64,000 nt of DNA from Unio delphinus. Lineage: Eukaryota > Mollusca > Bivalvia > Unionida > Unionidae. The notes beneath the pieces were generated by a model. The model saw nothing but the letters and a program-made list of their open reading frames with translations, was not told the DNA's origin and did no database searches. The stretch spans positions 19,723,001 to 19,787,000 of the forward strand of contig JAQISU010000003.1 of assembly GCA_029339505.1 (NCBI GenBank). The letters are read 5' to 3'. The position numbers and the translations under genes are program-made. Numbering within the stretch: the stretch's first letter is position 1; every line of letters starts with the position of its first letter. This document shows, piece by piece, positions 52,217 through 60,742 of this stretch.

Positions 52217-52882
52217 TCAACCGAATATTTTATCAAGTCCGATACGATATCGTGTCCTCGGGTCTGCTAAATTTATCGTCACAAATCTGTGTGGTATTGA
52301 CTGCGCGTGACTAAAGAAATTTCTAAATTGATTATGATTCATATCACCGCTGCACCAGGTCTGATGAATTTTTCGTAGCATATGAGTATCAACTCCGTTA
52401 AATACACACAATAAATTGCAGTTATCTCTGATCACTTTTGGTATTTGTGTGTATCGTTGAGTGACATATATCACGTCAGTGTTTTTATGCCTGCCTCTGA
52501 AAAAAATCCTAGCAGGATTCTTTTGATTATCTAACATGATATCGTCATATACCACTAAATTGTTAATACTTCCATCAATAGCATCAATGCTCGGTGCTTC
52601 CTCTATATCGGTTATAAATTCAATGATATCATCATCGAATTGAAATTCTTTTGCGTTCTCGTTAAAATACTTTAGCACTTCATAGCATCGCTGATCGTCT
52701 ACACTCGGGGCTATTAAATACAATTTGTTCCATTTCATCCATCTCGTTATTAAATTAAGTAGCAGTTGTGTCTTTCTGCTTCCAGATGGTCCGATTATAA
52801 TCATTCTAATTGAATTCGGCAACATTTCATGGTGTTTAATAGGTTCCCATCGTCGGGTAGCTGAATAATCAATTATAGTCAT
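52217..52882 (-). CDS. FtsK/HerA-type (A32-like) DNA-packaging ATPase
   Basis: 221 codons, uninterrupted. After PNSIRMIIIGPSGSRKTQ near residue 30 (Walker A region) come the Walker B stretch NNLVVYDDIML near residue 105 and RHKNTDVIYVTQRYTQIPK near residue 135, the sensor-like strand typical of A32/FtsK-HerA packaging ATPases of Polintons and nucleocytoplasmic large DNA viruses. These enzymes pump genomes into capsids. The Gly before the Walker A Lys is Arg here (codon AGA), which would probably harm ATP binding. The ATG start lies just downstream (in its own sense) of a divergent neighbour beginning at 52900, so the two share a 17-bp gap. Family confidence is high; activity is doubtful. Confidence 0.85.
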   Translation of the reverse strand: MTIIDYSATRRWEPIKHHEMLPNSIRMIIIGPSGSRKTQLLLNLITRWMKWNKLYLIAPSVDDQRCYEVLKYFNENAKEFQFDDDIIEFITDIEEAPSIDAIDGSINNLVVYDDIMLDNQKNPARIFFRGRHKNTDVIYVTQRYTQIPKVIRDNCNLLCVFNGVDTHMLRKIHQTWCSGDMNHNQFRNFFSHAQSIPHRFVTINLADPRTRYRIGLDKIFG

Positions 52883-52899
52883 GCTGTTATATATAAATT

Positions 52900-53387
52900 A
52901 TGGATCTATATTGTGTGAAGTGTAAGGCGCGTACTGGCACAGATGACTTGACGACAATTACAACTAAAAATAACCGATCAGCGCTTTCTGGTAAATGCGT
53001 ACAATGTAGTACAAAGAAATTTAGATTTGTTTCCAAGGATTTAAAAAATAACGAGGGGGTGATATCGCAGCCAAGCTAACTAAACTCCCTGGAACCCCAT
53101 GGGCAAAGTACCCCGGAGAAAAACACCTTCCAGGGTATAGTTATTGTGGACCCGGAACCAGACTTGATATCAGACTCAATAATCATAACCAATCCAAACC
53201 TGGTGAAGAACCAATAAACGCCATTGATAGGACGTGTCACGTTCATGATGTTGCTTATAAAAGCAGCAATTTGCAACACAGGCATGTAGCAGATGTGAAA
53301 TTAATTCATGCGTTAAATGCTATTCCTGATAAATCCTTCAAAGAAAAATTGGCTTCCTTTTTTGATAAAATCGGCTATGAAAAGTAA
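52900..53387 (+). pseudogene. Zinc-ribbon (DUF5679-like) plus parvovirus-type phospholipase A2, frameshifted
   Basis: The first frame (52900-53079) begins MDLYCVKCKARTGT and continues to CVQCSTKKFRF, a four-Cys zinc-ribbon. The second frame, one base back (about 53055-53387), has HLPGYSYCGPGTRLD, the Ca-binding loop of parvovirus-type PLA2, and CHVHDVAYK, its catalytic His-Asp. In parvoviruses and adintoviruses such a domain breaches endosomal membranes. The frame change falls at a run of five G (53053-53057), so a one-base deletion is most likely; programmed -1 slippage is less likely but possible. It sits divergently from the ATPase and just upstream of the integrase. Confidence 0.8.
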
Positions 53388-53419
53388 ATTGATGTTAGGT
53401 GCACGTAATTAATAACAAC

Positions 53420-54357
53420 ATGGAATTTATTTATTATTCTCCAAAAGGATACTGGAGAGGCAAGGCAGCAATCAATAAACTCGCTAGCGCTGCAAAAGTG
53501 AAAAAGGCCACTGCGGCTCATTGGTTATCCAAACAGGCACTATGGCAAATTTATCTACCACCGCCTAAACAAATTCACTACTCGCATTTTGATGTGACCG
53601 TTCCTAATGAAGTTCATCAAGCTGATATACTATTTCTGCCGCACGATGGTGGTTATAAATACGCTCTAACCATAATTGATGTTGCAAGTCGATACAAATA
53701 AGCAGAACCGTTAAAAATAAAATCATCACCTGAAGTGGCTTCTGCATTTGAAAGGATTTATCGAAGGGGTCCTCTGCACTGGCCAAATCTGTTACAAGTT
53801 GATCCTGGTAAGGAATTTCAGGGTGCAGTGTTATCAATAATGAAAAATCATAATGTCACCATCAGACTGCGCTACATCGTGATCAGGCAATTGTAGAACG
53901 ATTTAATAAAACCCTTGCTGAGCGGTTATTTGGATATCAATACGCAAAAGAATTCATCCAAGAAAAAAAATCCAGTGAATGGGTTAAAAGATTACTAGCT
54001 GTGATTACCGCACTGAATAATGAGATTACTAGAACAATCAACATGAAACCTATCAACGCTATTAAAAGGAAGTCTATACCCGTACAACCACAAAAAGATT
54101 TCAAAGAACCAATTCTTGGTAGTAATATCACTGTTAGGTATTTATATGAACCAGGAAAGCTTGAAGGTGGCAGAAAAAGGGCTACTGATCCTGTTTGGAG
54201 TGTTACTGCACACAAGATATCTAGTATAACACGATCTAGCATTTCTAGACCAGCAATCTATAGACTGGATTCAACTGCCCCTCAACGAGGATTTACTCGA
54301 CAACAATTACAAGTGATACCCGAGGATACTCAATTACCACCGCTGGGTCTTAAATAG
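53420..54357 (+). pseudogene. Polinton-type integrase (rve/DDE), broken by a stop and a frameshift
   Basis: The ATG at 53420 opens MEFIYYSPKGYWRGKAAI, the N-terminal signature of Polinton integrases, followed by WLSKQALWQIYLPPPK. The catalytic core is present: Asp in HQADILFLP, Asp in LLQVDPGKEF and Glu in AIVERFNK, in DDE spacing. A TAA at 53699-53701 falls after DVASRYK, and a one-base deletion-type shift lies near 53865. The third frame (about 53880-54357) carries the C-terminal chromodomain-like part. This copy therefore cannot make the enzyme. Its end overlaps tail-to-tail with the helicase gene on the other strand. Confidence 0.88.
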
Positions 54358-55830
54358 GATTTTCAAAGACAATTCTTCGAAGCTGATTTATTTTTCGTAC
54401 TCTGGATACTGCAAGATAGACTAAATTTGACCATTCGATGCGATTATCTGCTATCCAAACAACTGTATCCGATATAGTCAATCCCTGTGAAGAATGTATT
54501 GTTGCTGCGTATCCTAGCATCCATGGGGATTTATTAGAACGCAATGCATCTTCAACGACATTGATATCAACCAGCACAATATCATTTAATACGAGAATTT
54601 GTTTTCTTGACTCTGTCCCTGAGGTACTGAAAGCGTTGCAAATTTTTTTTTATGCGTTTCAAATAACTTCATCTGAAGTATGTCTCTGACTATTTTTCTA
54701 CTTGCAATTATCAAATCATTTGGTCTCCACGCTTCCCAGAAATCATTCATTGGAGTTTCTGAAATTATTTCACGGGCTATTTCACACTGGATTCTATCCG
54801 GTTGTAATCTGATTAGTTTCTTAAATTCTTTTAATTCATTATCAAGTGATCTATAATCGGTGTGAATTTCTTCATAATAGTCTACAAAACCCTTTAGCCA
54901 TTCATGTGGGGATGCACCGACAAATGGTGGGGGTTGGCCATGATCACCGCACATGACGACTTTTGTAGTTTTCAATAACAACCAGTCAAGAAATATTTGT
55001 AATACATCTAATGACACTGTGCATATTTCATCCCAAATGATGATTTCAGGAATAAATTTTTCGCCCATACACTCAGGAGTCCACTTATCTCCTTTCCATC
55101 GAAAGAAACTGTGATAAGTACAGGCATTTACCCCTCGCTGTATCATTTCTCTTGCAAGTCTGTGAGTTGGTGTTAGCACAATCATGTTTGGATTGGAAAT
55201 GCGGAATAATTCAATTGCACGTGTTGTCTTTCCTGACCCGCCACAGCCGTTTAAATAAACTGTTTTATACGGGCATATTGGATCATATACCGGTGGTGCA
55301 TTAGAAAATTCTGATTGAATCTCAAAGAGATTCCGATAATTATTTTCAATTGTAACATCTGCTGATTGAATATAATCATGAAACATTTCCCGCTTAATTC
55401 TCCATGATCCCCAATTATCGTTGCCAGTAGCCTTGCTACCGTTTATGAATTCAGACATATCGCTTTTTATGTAAAATGAATCAGTGACGACTCTAACTGC
55501 GGTGTTAGGAAATTTATTTATCATTGAAAACAGATTAATAGAAGCATAACCGAGCATAGAAGCTCTCAAATGTGTATACTGCGGATTGTACCCATCGTTG
55601 TAGGTAACAATTGTACCCAATTTGGTTCCATCGGACAGAAATGCGTCTTTACGATTGACATATAGGCCTTTATTCGTTAGATCCGCGATTACAAAATCTT
55701 ATTCAGGTTTGTCTATAATTAACCGTGAAGAATCTCTTGTATTGTCATATTTGCCACCCTGGGTGAATTTACCGATTATTCTTCGTCCAAGATCTTTTGC
55801 TTCGTTGTTTCTGATTTCAAACAGCTGTTA
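54350..55830 (-). pseudogene. C-terminal half of DNA polymerase B and fused SF1 helicase
   Basis: On the minus strand the longest open piece is 54586-55620. It starts with a polymerase part: YNPQYTHLRASMLGYASIN and VVTDSFYI (motif C, usually DTDS). It then continues without a break into a helicase: GCGGSGKTTRA (Walker A), IIIWDEI (Walker B) and CGDHGQPP (motif III). The piece at 54350-54577 adds GYAATIHSSQGLTI and LAVSRVR (motifs V/VI), so it is superfamily 1, RecD/Pif1-like. A frameshift at a run of nine A (minus sense, about 54643-54651) separates them. Upstream of 55620 the frame is open but has TAA at about 55698 and 55828, with RIIGKFTQGG (motif B-like) between. Joined polymerase and SF1 helicase is unusual for Polintons. 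Confidence 0.8.
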
Positions 55831-55898
55831 AGACCAATTCATGATTTTGTTGTTCATTAAATTAAAAGCAGTTTTCGCTGTTCGCAAATTATTTTTTT

Positions 55899-56430
55899 CT
55901 ATATTTGTGGTAACCAGACTGATTTCTGTGCTCGATAGGATATAATCGCTTCACTGACAATTAATGATTTTAACATCTCACAATCAATCATATACCGTAA
56001 TAACACTATTGACATCCAGTGTTTTTCAGACATGTGTTTACCAATAAAAACATAACTACACGGATGAAGTCCTGTAGCCAATTCAAATGATACTACACGA
56101 GCGAATCCGGTTAAATCAAAATCAGGCAGTGGTCCATTAATCGCAACACGAGCCATTTCGTGTGTGGGGTGTCCAAATCGTTTGAAATATCTAGCACACT
56201 CTCCATGCCCGAGAAAACTCCCTGGATAACACGCAATCATATCAACGGAAATAACGGTTTCAGGGTCATATTTTGTATTCCATAACCCTCCATGACTGTA
56301 TTCAAGACAGGACAATCTGACATCTGATAGAAACTCACTTCGCGTTGGTTTCCACGCGTTTTTCTTCCTAGCAAAATGTGCTACAACTGATGGAAGTGTA
56401 ACACAGTTTGTTAATAATTGTTCGTTGTCT
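55899..56430 (-). pseudogene. Palm-domain part of family B DNA polymerase
   Basis: The open piece reads YSHGGLWNTKYDPETVISVD followed by MIACYPGSFLG; SVDMIACYP fits motif A (DxxxxYP) of family B polymerases. ATG at 56315 is internal to the original gene. The frame continues upstream to a run of 14 C (56430-56443), where it shifts relative to the next piece, and shifts again near 55900. The polymerase of Polintons copies the element's own DNA. Confidence 0.75.
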
Positions 56431-57091
56431 CCCCCCCCCCCCCAGAACTCTGGGGAGAAAACTCACTAACTAGTTGTTTCATTTGATTATGAAGCTCTTC
56501 AGTACGGTACAATTCTCCGTTGGGTCTTACAAACTGATTGAATCCACATTCATCGTCTGCAGCACTATGAAATAGCCACATCGACACAGGATCTTTTTTA
56601 CTCAAATTGTAAATAGTATCAAATAATTTCTGCTCGGAAAAAAACTCTTCGGTTGGGGGGATATATTTTACGGTTCTATCCCGCGGGAATGTTGTTACTG
56701 CAGATGACCACGCGTGTTCGTTATGATCAATAATCTGTATTGGAGCTCCTTTTGATTTATATTTAGATTCATATAATACTTCTCCGGTTATTGTCGTTAC
56801 TGATATTGGAAAACTCAATGATGTTTCTAATTTGATTATATCCTGAATTGTTGCCCCATGCTGTTTCACTGTTAATCCCCATTCGGTTATTTTTTTTCGT
56901 CTTAGATCAGTCAATTTATTTCCCCGGGATGCATTTGTGAAGTGTTCTATTATTCGTTCTGCTACACAATTAAGTGGCAATGACGAATATTTCATTGGTG
57001 CTAGTTTTGCAATATCAGGTTTTTCATTTAACGGATATATCCCGTAAACAACTGCTGTTACAGGATAAGATCTCGTAGTATGGTTTATCAA
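56411..57091 (-). pseudogene. N-terminal part of family B DNA polymerase
   Basis: 226 codons with PVTAVVYGIYPLNEKPDIAK, ITTITGEVLYES-like beta segments and FHSAADDECGFNQFVRPN; no exonuclease motif could be assigned with certainty. It ends at the poly-C frameshift that leads into the palm part. Two stop codons (about 57090-57120) separate it from the upstream repeat-rich ORF, which may be the true N-terminus. Confidence 0.6.
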
Positions 57092-57194
57092 TTCCGGTCA
57101 AAATTCCTGGTTTTGAATCCTGATTCACAGTGACAGTTTTTTGTCCTTGAGAATGGGTTCGTATTTATCCCTAATGATCCAATTTCCAGTATCA

Positions 57195-57713
57195 TCACGG
57201 ATAAGGAATTTTACTCGAAAAAAATGCCTTTCTCGCCCAAGATTTGAGATTATCACTGCTGCTTTTTTTATCATTCATGGTGGCATCAACAACACCATCA
57301 ATTCGAAATGTTGACCAACAGTGAGATGCCCCATCACGCTTGAATTCATTAAAACAATCTCTGATTTTACTAATCATGGTTCTATCAAGAATTTTATTCT
57401 TTGGTGTATCAGAAACTCTATCAAGATTGAATTGAGCATTTTTCCAGGGCGTTATTTTCGATAATCTCTTGAACTCCTTCATATCAGAAACTCTATCGAG
57501 ATCGAATCCAGGATTAATTTTCGATAATCTCTTGAACTCCTTCATGCTATCATTTATTAGACGTTTTGGTTTATCGAGATTGAATTTAGGATTAATTTTC
57601 GATAATCTCTTGAACTTCTTCATGCTATCATCTATTAGACGTTTTGGTCTATCGAGATTGAATTTAACATTTTTCAATGGCGTTATTTTCGATAATCTCT
57701 TGAACTCCTTCAT
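57195..57713 (-). CDS. Repeat-rich N-terminal domain, probably start of the polymerase gene
   Basis: 172 codons. Residues 1-110 hold four or five copies of a 25-30 residue repeat (MKEFKRLSKI-P ... FNLDRPKRLIDDS), followed by a non-repeat part with FNEFKRDGASHCWSTFRIDG. It lies directly upstream of and collinear with the polymerase, and 57100-57195 continues with polymerase-like sequence, so I infer it is the N-terminal extension of the same gene. The repeats are basic and helical; a DNA or protein contact role is only a guess. It may instead be a separate gene. Confidence 0.55.
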   Translation of the reverse strand: MKEFKRLSKITPLKNVKFNLDRPKRLIDDSMKKFKRLSKINPKFNLDKPKRLINDSMKEFKRLSKINPGFDLDRVSDMKEFKRLSKITPWKNAQFNLDRVSDTPKNKILDRTMISKIRDCFNEFKRDGASHCWSTFRIDGVVDATMNDKKSSSDNLKSWARKAFFSSKIPYP

Positions 57714-57737
57714 ACTATAATTAAAACAAGCATTTAA

Positions 57738-58129
57738 ATGAAAGATTTATGTATAATGAATCGTTGCAAATGGCTCATGATTGGATCAGTGACTCCTTGT
57801 AACAAATCATGCAGAAATGAGTTCTGTGGGTATCATATGCAGAGTTTTCGACGTGGAAGCCTTGGTCCGTTACCCTGTATTCGATGTGGGGTTGGGTGTC
57901 GGGAAAATCACAATTGTGTATCGGTTGTGGTGGAAAGCGATACAGAGAGTTGAAGCGTTATTATGATAAAAGAATAAAAAATGGATTTTCAATCAAAAAT
58001 TCTGACACTGACTGTATCCCTGACACTGACAAAGTCAGCGACAAAATCATAAGAACCGCTCAAGACTACATTGAAAGATTCTCCAGTGATGTTATTATTA
58101 AACCAAACAATGAATTAGACAAACAATAA
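57738..58129 (+). pseudogene. Small Cys-rich zinc-binding protein, frameshifted
   Basis: ATG at 57738 or 57756 opens MNRCKWLMIGSVTPCNKSC and then RNEFCGYHMQSFRRG and PCIRCGVG. A shift near 57893 moves to the frame of 57884-58129, which reads SQLCIGCGGKRYRELKRYYD and then a charged tail. About eight Cys and one His in CxxC-like pairs suggest two zinc sites. I do not recognise the family with certainty; it is probably a small nucleic-acid-binding protein. It diverges from the polymerase gene across a 25-bp gap. Confidence 0.55.
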
Positions 58130-58141
58130 TATAGTATACAA

Positions 58142-58597
58142 ATGAACCAAGAATTCAGACCACACCCAGTGATTAAAAATTATGAAGCATCCAGTGATGG
58201 TACTGTCAGACACTGTAGACTGAAGAAACCAGTTGGTGCTGACAATGGTAGGGGGTATTTGATATTTGGCACTGGAAAGAAGAAAAATTATCTCAATCAT
58301 CGTTTCGTATTTGAATGTTTTTATGGATTGATCGAGGATGATTTTGTTATTGATCACAAGGATTCTAATCCAAAGAATAATTCCTTATGAAAACTGCAAG
58401 CTGTTACCCAGAGTGAGAATTGCAAACGAGGTTGGACTGGGAAATACTCGAAAAAAGCGAGACCAGTAAAATCTTTTAATACAACAACTAATGAAGAAAA
58501 AATATTTCAATCAATGAATGAAGCCGGTAGGCACTTAGATATTTGTTCACCTTCTGTACGAAGAGTTGCAGAGGGGATTTATCGATCTGCCATTTAA
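58142..58597 (+). pseudogene. HNH homing-type endonuclease with NUMOD-like tail, one nonsense codon
   Basis: The first 82 codons read KNYEASSDGTVRH, KKPVGADNGRGYL, then NHRFVFECFYG and VIDHKDSNPKNN, the HNH fold with DH and paired Asn. TGA at 58388-58390 interrupts at the point where such proteins continue with NL; the same frame then stays open to TAA at 58595-58597, with QSMNEAGRHLDICSPSVRR, a NUMOD1-like DNA-binding repeat. One base change explains the break. HNH genes of this type are mobile passengers in viruses. Confidence 0.75.
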
Positions 58598-58679
58598 AAA
58601 AAGACCGAACAAAAAATTCAATTTATTTATGTCTAATGCGTCATATTTTTCAATTAGAAATATGTAATTGTAATAGAAT

Positions 58680-59036
58680 ATGAATTCTGAAAAAATGAAT
58701 AGCATTATAGCTGAAATTTTAAAATTGTAAAGTCAGGATATCAAACTATCAGATGGGTTAAATCCTGATCAAATCATGTCAGATTTTCAGGATATAGAAT
58801 ACGGAGTTAACAATAACAAGTATATGCTGCCAAAGAAATATGCGCTCATCAAAAAAATTCAGAATTCTATTCGGGACTCTCTTGCATTATCCAATGAAGT
58901 AAGTGTGTTCGTCCCGTTATATACTATCGTAGAGGGAATACGAAAAGAATTGGGTAACGAATACAAATTGAAAAAAGAAGTTAATTCTAAAATTAGAAAC
59001 CTACGGGCGTTAATTCAAGAAAATGAACGATTTTGA
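58680..59036 (+). pseudogene. Small hypothetical gene with an early stop
   Basis: ATG at 58680 opens a frame with TAA at 58728-58730, then open again to 59036. An internal ATG at 58776 would give 86 codons (MSDFQDIEYGVNNNKYMLPK and then a helical, charged C-terminus with KLKKEVNSKIRNLRALIQE). The two parts share one frame, so a single base change may separate them. Family unknown. The end is followed at once by a tandem GACCGACCCTCAAAGAGATT motif. Confidence 0.45.
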
Positions 59037-59150
59037 CCGTGACCGACCCTCAAAGAGATTTTGTCATTTTTTGATTGTGACCGACCCTCAAAGAGATTTT
59101 CATTTTTTTAGCCGACCCTCAAGGGAAATGTCAAAAAACCAGTGAAAACA
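59037..59150. repeat. About 38-bp tandem repeat, 3 copies
   Basis: GACCGACCCTCAAAGAGATT twice, then GCCGACCCTCAAGGGAAAT. CTCAAAGAG forms a small inverted repeat in each unit. A related CTCAAAGAGATTTTC occurs near 59970. Confidence 0.75.
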
Positions 59151-59185
59151 GTGAATAAAAAATCGATGGACGATCAAAATAGAAT

Positions 59186-59236
59186 GTGGAAAGTGTCAGT
59201 ATTATTTATTTTTATAACAATTATGACACTTTCCAC
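59186..59236. ncRNA. Stem-loop 1 of array
   Basis: Arms GTGGAAAGTGTCA and TGACACTTTCCAC pair perfectly over 13 bp around a 25-nt loop starting GTATTAT and ending CAATTA. Whether it acts as RNA or DNA is unknown. Confidence 0.75.
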
Positions 59237-59349
59237 AAACAATGATAACACCCTTAAAACATCAAAATAAGACTTCCACGGTGGTGTTAAAAATCATCAA
59301 AATCAGTGAAAACAGTGAATAAAAAATCGATGGACGATCAAAATAGAAT

Positions 59350-59399
59350 GTGGAAAGTGTGGAATTAATTATTTTTTATACAATTTCCACACTTTCCAC
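59350..59399. ncRNA. Stem-loop 2 of array
   Basis: Arms GTGGAAAGTGTGGAA and TTCCACACTTTCCAC pair perfectly over 15 bp. The last stem positions differ from stem-loop 1 on both arms. Confidence 0.75.
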
Positions 59400-59491
59400 A
59401 AACATGATAGAGCCGTTAAAACATCAACAACAAAAAAAGACTTCCACGGTGGTGTTAAAAATCATTCTACATGTCATTGATGAAAAAAAAA

Positions 59492-59542
59492 GTGGGGAAA
59501 GTGTCTATTATATATTTTTATAGCAATTATGACATTTTCCAC
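59492..59542. ncRNA. Stem-loop 3 of array, degraded
   Basis: GTGGGGAAAGTGTC and GACATTTTCCAC pair only with a two-base bulge and one wobble, but the loop (TATTATATATTTTTATAGC) matches the others. It looks like a decayed member. Confidence 0.5.
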
Positions 59543-59602
59543 AAACCTGATAGAAGCTGTTATAGGATGAAATAACACTTCCATGACTGTCTCACGATCG
59601 GT

Positions 59603-59652
59603 GTGGAATCGGCACATTACATTTTATTTATATGAAAAGGTGCCGTTACCAC
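59603..59652. ncRNA. Stem-loop 4 of array, distinct stem
   Basis: GTGGAATCGGCAC and GTGCCGTTACCAC pair with two mismatches in 13 bp. The overall length and position match other members, although the inner stem is quite different (CGGCAC/GTGCCG). Confidence 0.5.
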
Positions 59653-60159
59653 ATCAATGATAGAAGCTGTTTTATAATGAAATAACACTTCCACGGTGGT
59701 GTTAAAAATCATCAAAATCAGTGAAAACAGTTAATAAAATTATCAAAATGAATCCTAACAGCTTTTCTCTACGGAAATCCAATGCAAAAGCGTCTACTTT
59801 ACCCTACGAGGTTTTTTGATAAAAATCAGTCAAAAATGACCAAAAATCGATGAAAACAGACAAAATTTGATGAAAAATGATTAAAAATCATCAAAAATGA
59901 GTTCTAACAGCTTTTCTCTCCGAAAATTTCAATGCAAAATCGACTACTTGACCGTAAAATCTCAAAGAGATTTTCAACTGAAAACCATCAAAATTACACA
60001 AAATGGCACAAAAAACCACCAAAACTGTCAAAAAATCAGTGAAAAACAGGCATGATCAGTGAATAAAAAATATTTCATACTGAATAAAAAATATTTCATA
60101 CTGAATAAAAAATCGATGGACCGTTAATGGATGGTTCTCTCGATTGATCAAAATAGAAT

Positions 60160-60209
60160 GAGGGAAGTCACAGTATTATATATTTTATAGCAGTTTTGTG
60201 ACTTCCCTC
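60160..60209. ncRNA. Stem-loop 5 of array
   Basis: Arms GAGGGAAGTCACA and TGTGACTTCCCTC pair perfectly. Compared with stem-loop 1, four stem positions are changed and all four are compensated. Confidence 0.78.
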
Positions 60210-60286
60210 ATCGATGATAGAAGCTGTTTTATAATGAAATAACACTTCCACGGTGGTGTTAAAAATCATCCGACATGTCAAAAAAT

Positions 60287-60337
60287 GGCGAAAGTGTCAG
60301 TATTATTTATTTTTATAGCAATTATGACACTTTCGCC
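60287..60337. ncRNA. Stem-loop 6 of array
   Basis: Arms GGCGAAAGTGTCA and TGACACTTTCGCC pair perfectly. Two compensated changes relative to stem-loop 1; the loop is nearly identical to it. Confidence 0.78.
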
Positions 60338-60417
60338 ATCAATGATAATGCCCTTAAAATGTCAAAATAACACTTCCACGATGGTATCAAAAATCATCCG
60401 ACATGTCAAAATAGAAT

Positions 60418-60467
60418 GTGGAAAGTGTGGTATTAATTATTTTTTATACAATTTCCACACTTTCCAC
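60418..60467. ncRNA. Stem-loop 7 of array
   Basis: Arms GTGGAAAGTGTGG and CCACACTTTCCAC pair perfectly. Same stem type as stem-loop 2, about 1.07 kb away. Confidence 0.75.
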
Positions 60468-60544
60468 AAACATGATAACGCCGCTAAAACATCAAAATAA
60501 CACTTCCACGATGGTATCAAAAATCATCCGACATGTCAAAAAAT

Positions 60545-60595
60545 GTTGAAAGTGTCAGTATTATATATTTTTATAGCAATTATGACACTTTCAAC
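60545..60595. ncRNA. Stem-loop 8 of array
   Basis: Arms GTTGAAAGTGTCA and TGACACTTTCAAC pair perfectly. One compensated change relative to stem-loop 1. Confidence 0.78.
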
Positions 60596-60651
60596 ATCGA
60601 TGATAACGCCCTTAAAATTTCAAGAAAAACACTTCCACGATGGTGTTAGGT

Positions 60652-60740
60652 TGGATTGAAAAATTGTTTTGCAATTGAAAAATTGTTTTACAATTGAAAA
60701 ATTGTTTTACAATTGAAAAATTGTTTGCGATTTCAAATAT
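60652..60740. promoter_or_regulatory. Tandem inverted-repeat block before the first late gene
   Basis: CAATTGAAAAATTGTTTT is repeated four times and ends GTTTGCGATTTCAAATA. Each unit is a small inverted repeat (CAATT...AATTG). The same block type stands before the next gene at 61650, so it probably marks late promoters or transcript ends. Confidence 0.55.
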
Positions 60741-60742
60741 AG

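Larger units (their letters stand above)
59150..60650. repeat. Non-coding repeat region with covarying stem-loop array
   Basis: 1.5 kb without a credible ORF between the early-type and late-type genes. About eight stem-loops of about 50 nt occur at 59186, 59350, 59492, 59603, 60160, 60287, 60418 and 60545, mostly 110-165 bp apart. Spacers share CACTTCCACGGTGGTGTTA and AAAATCATCCGACATGTCAA. Each hairpin is annotated separately. Confidence 0.85.

Noticed and set aside
60285..60500. ORF of 71 codons in the hairpin array
   Set aside because: It reads through hairpins and spacers, has no motif and is not kept in the other units.
59186..60595. MicroRNA cluster
   Set aside because: Stems of 13-15 bp with 25-nt loops are too short for usual precursor hairpins; kept only as a remote option.
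59150..60650. CRISPR array
   Set aside because: Spacers are conserved and the variable parts are paired arms; there are no cas genes and the setting is an animal genome.
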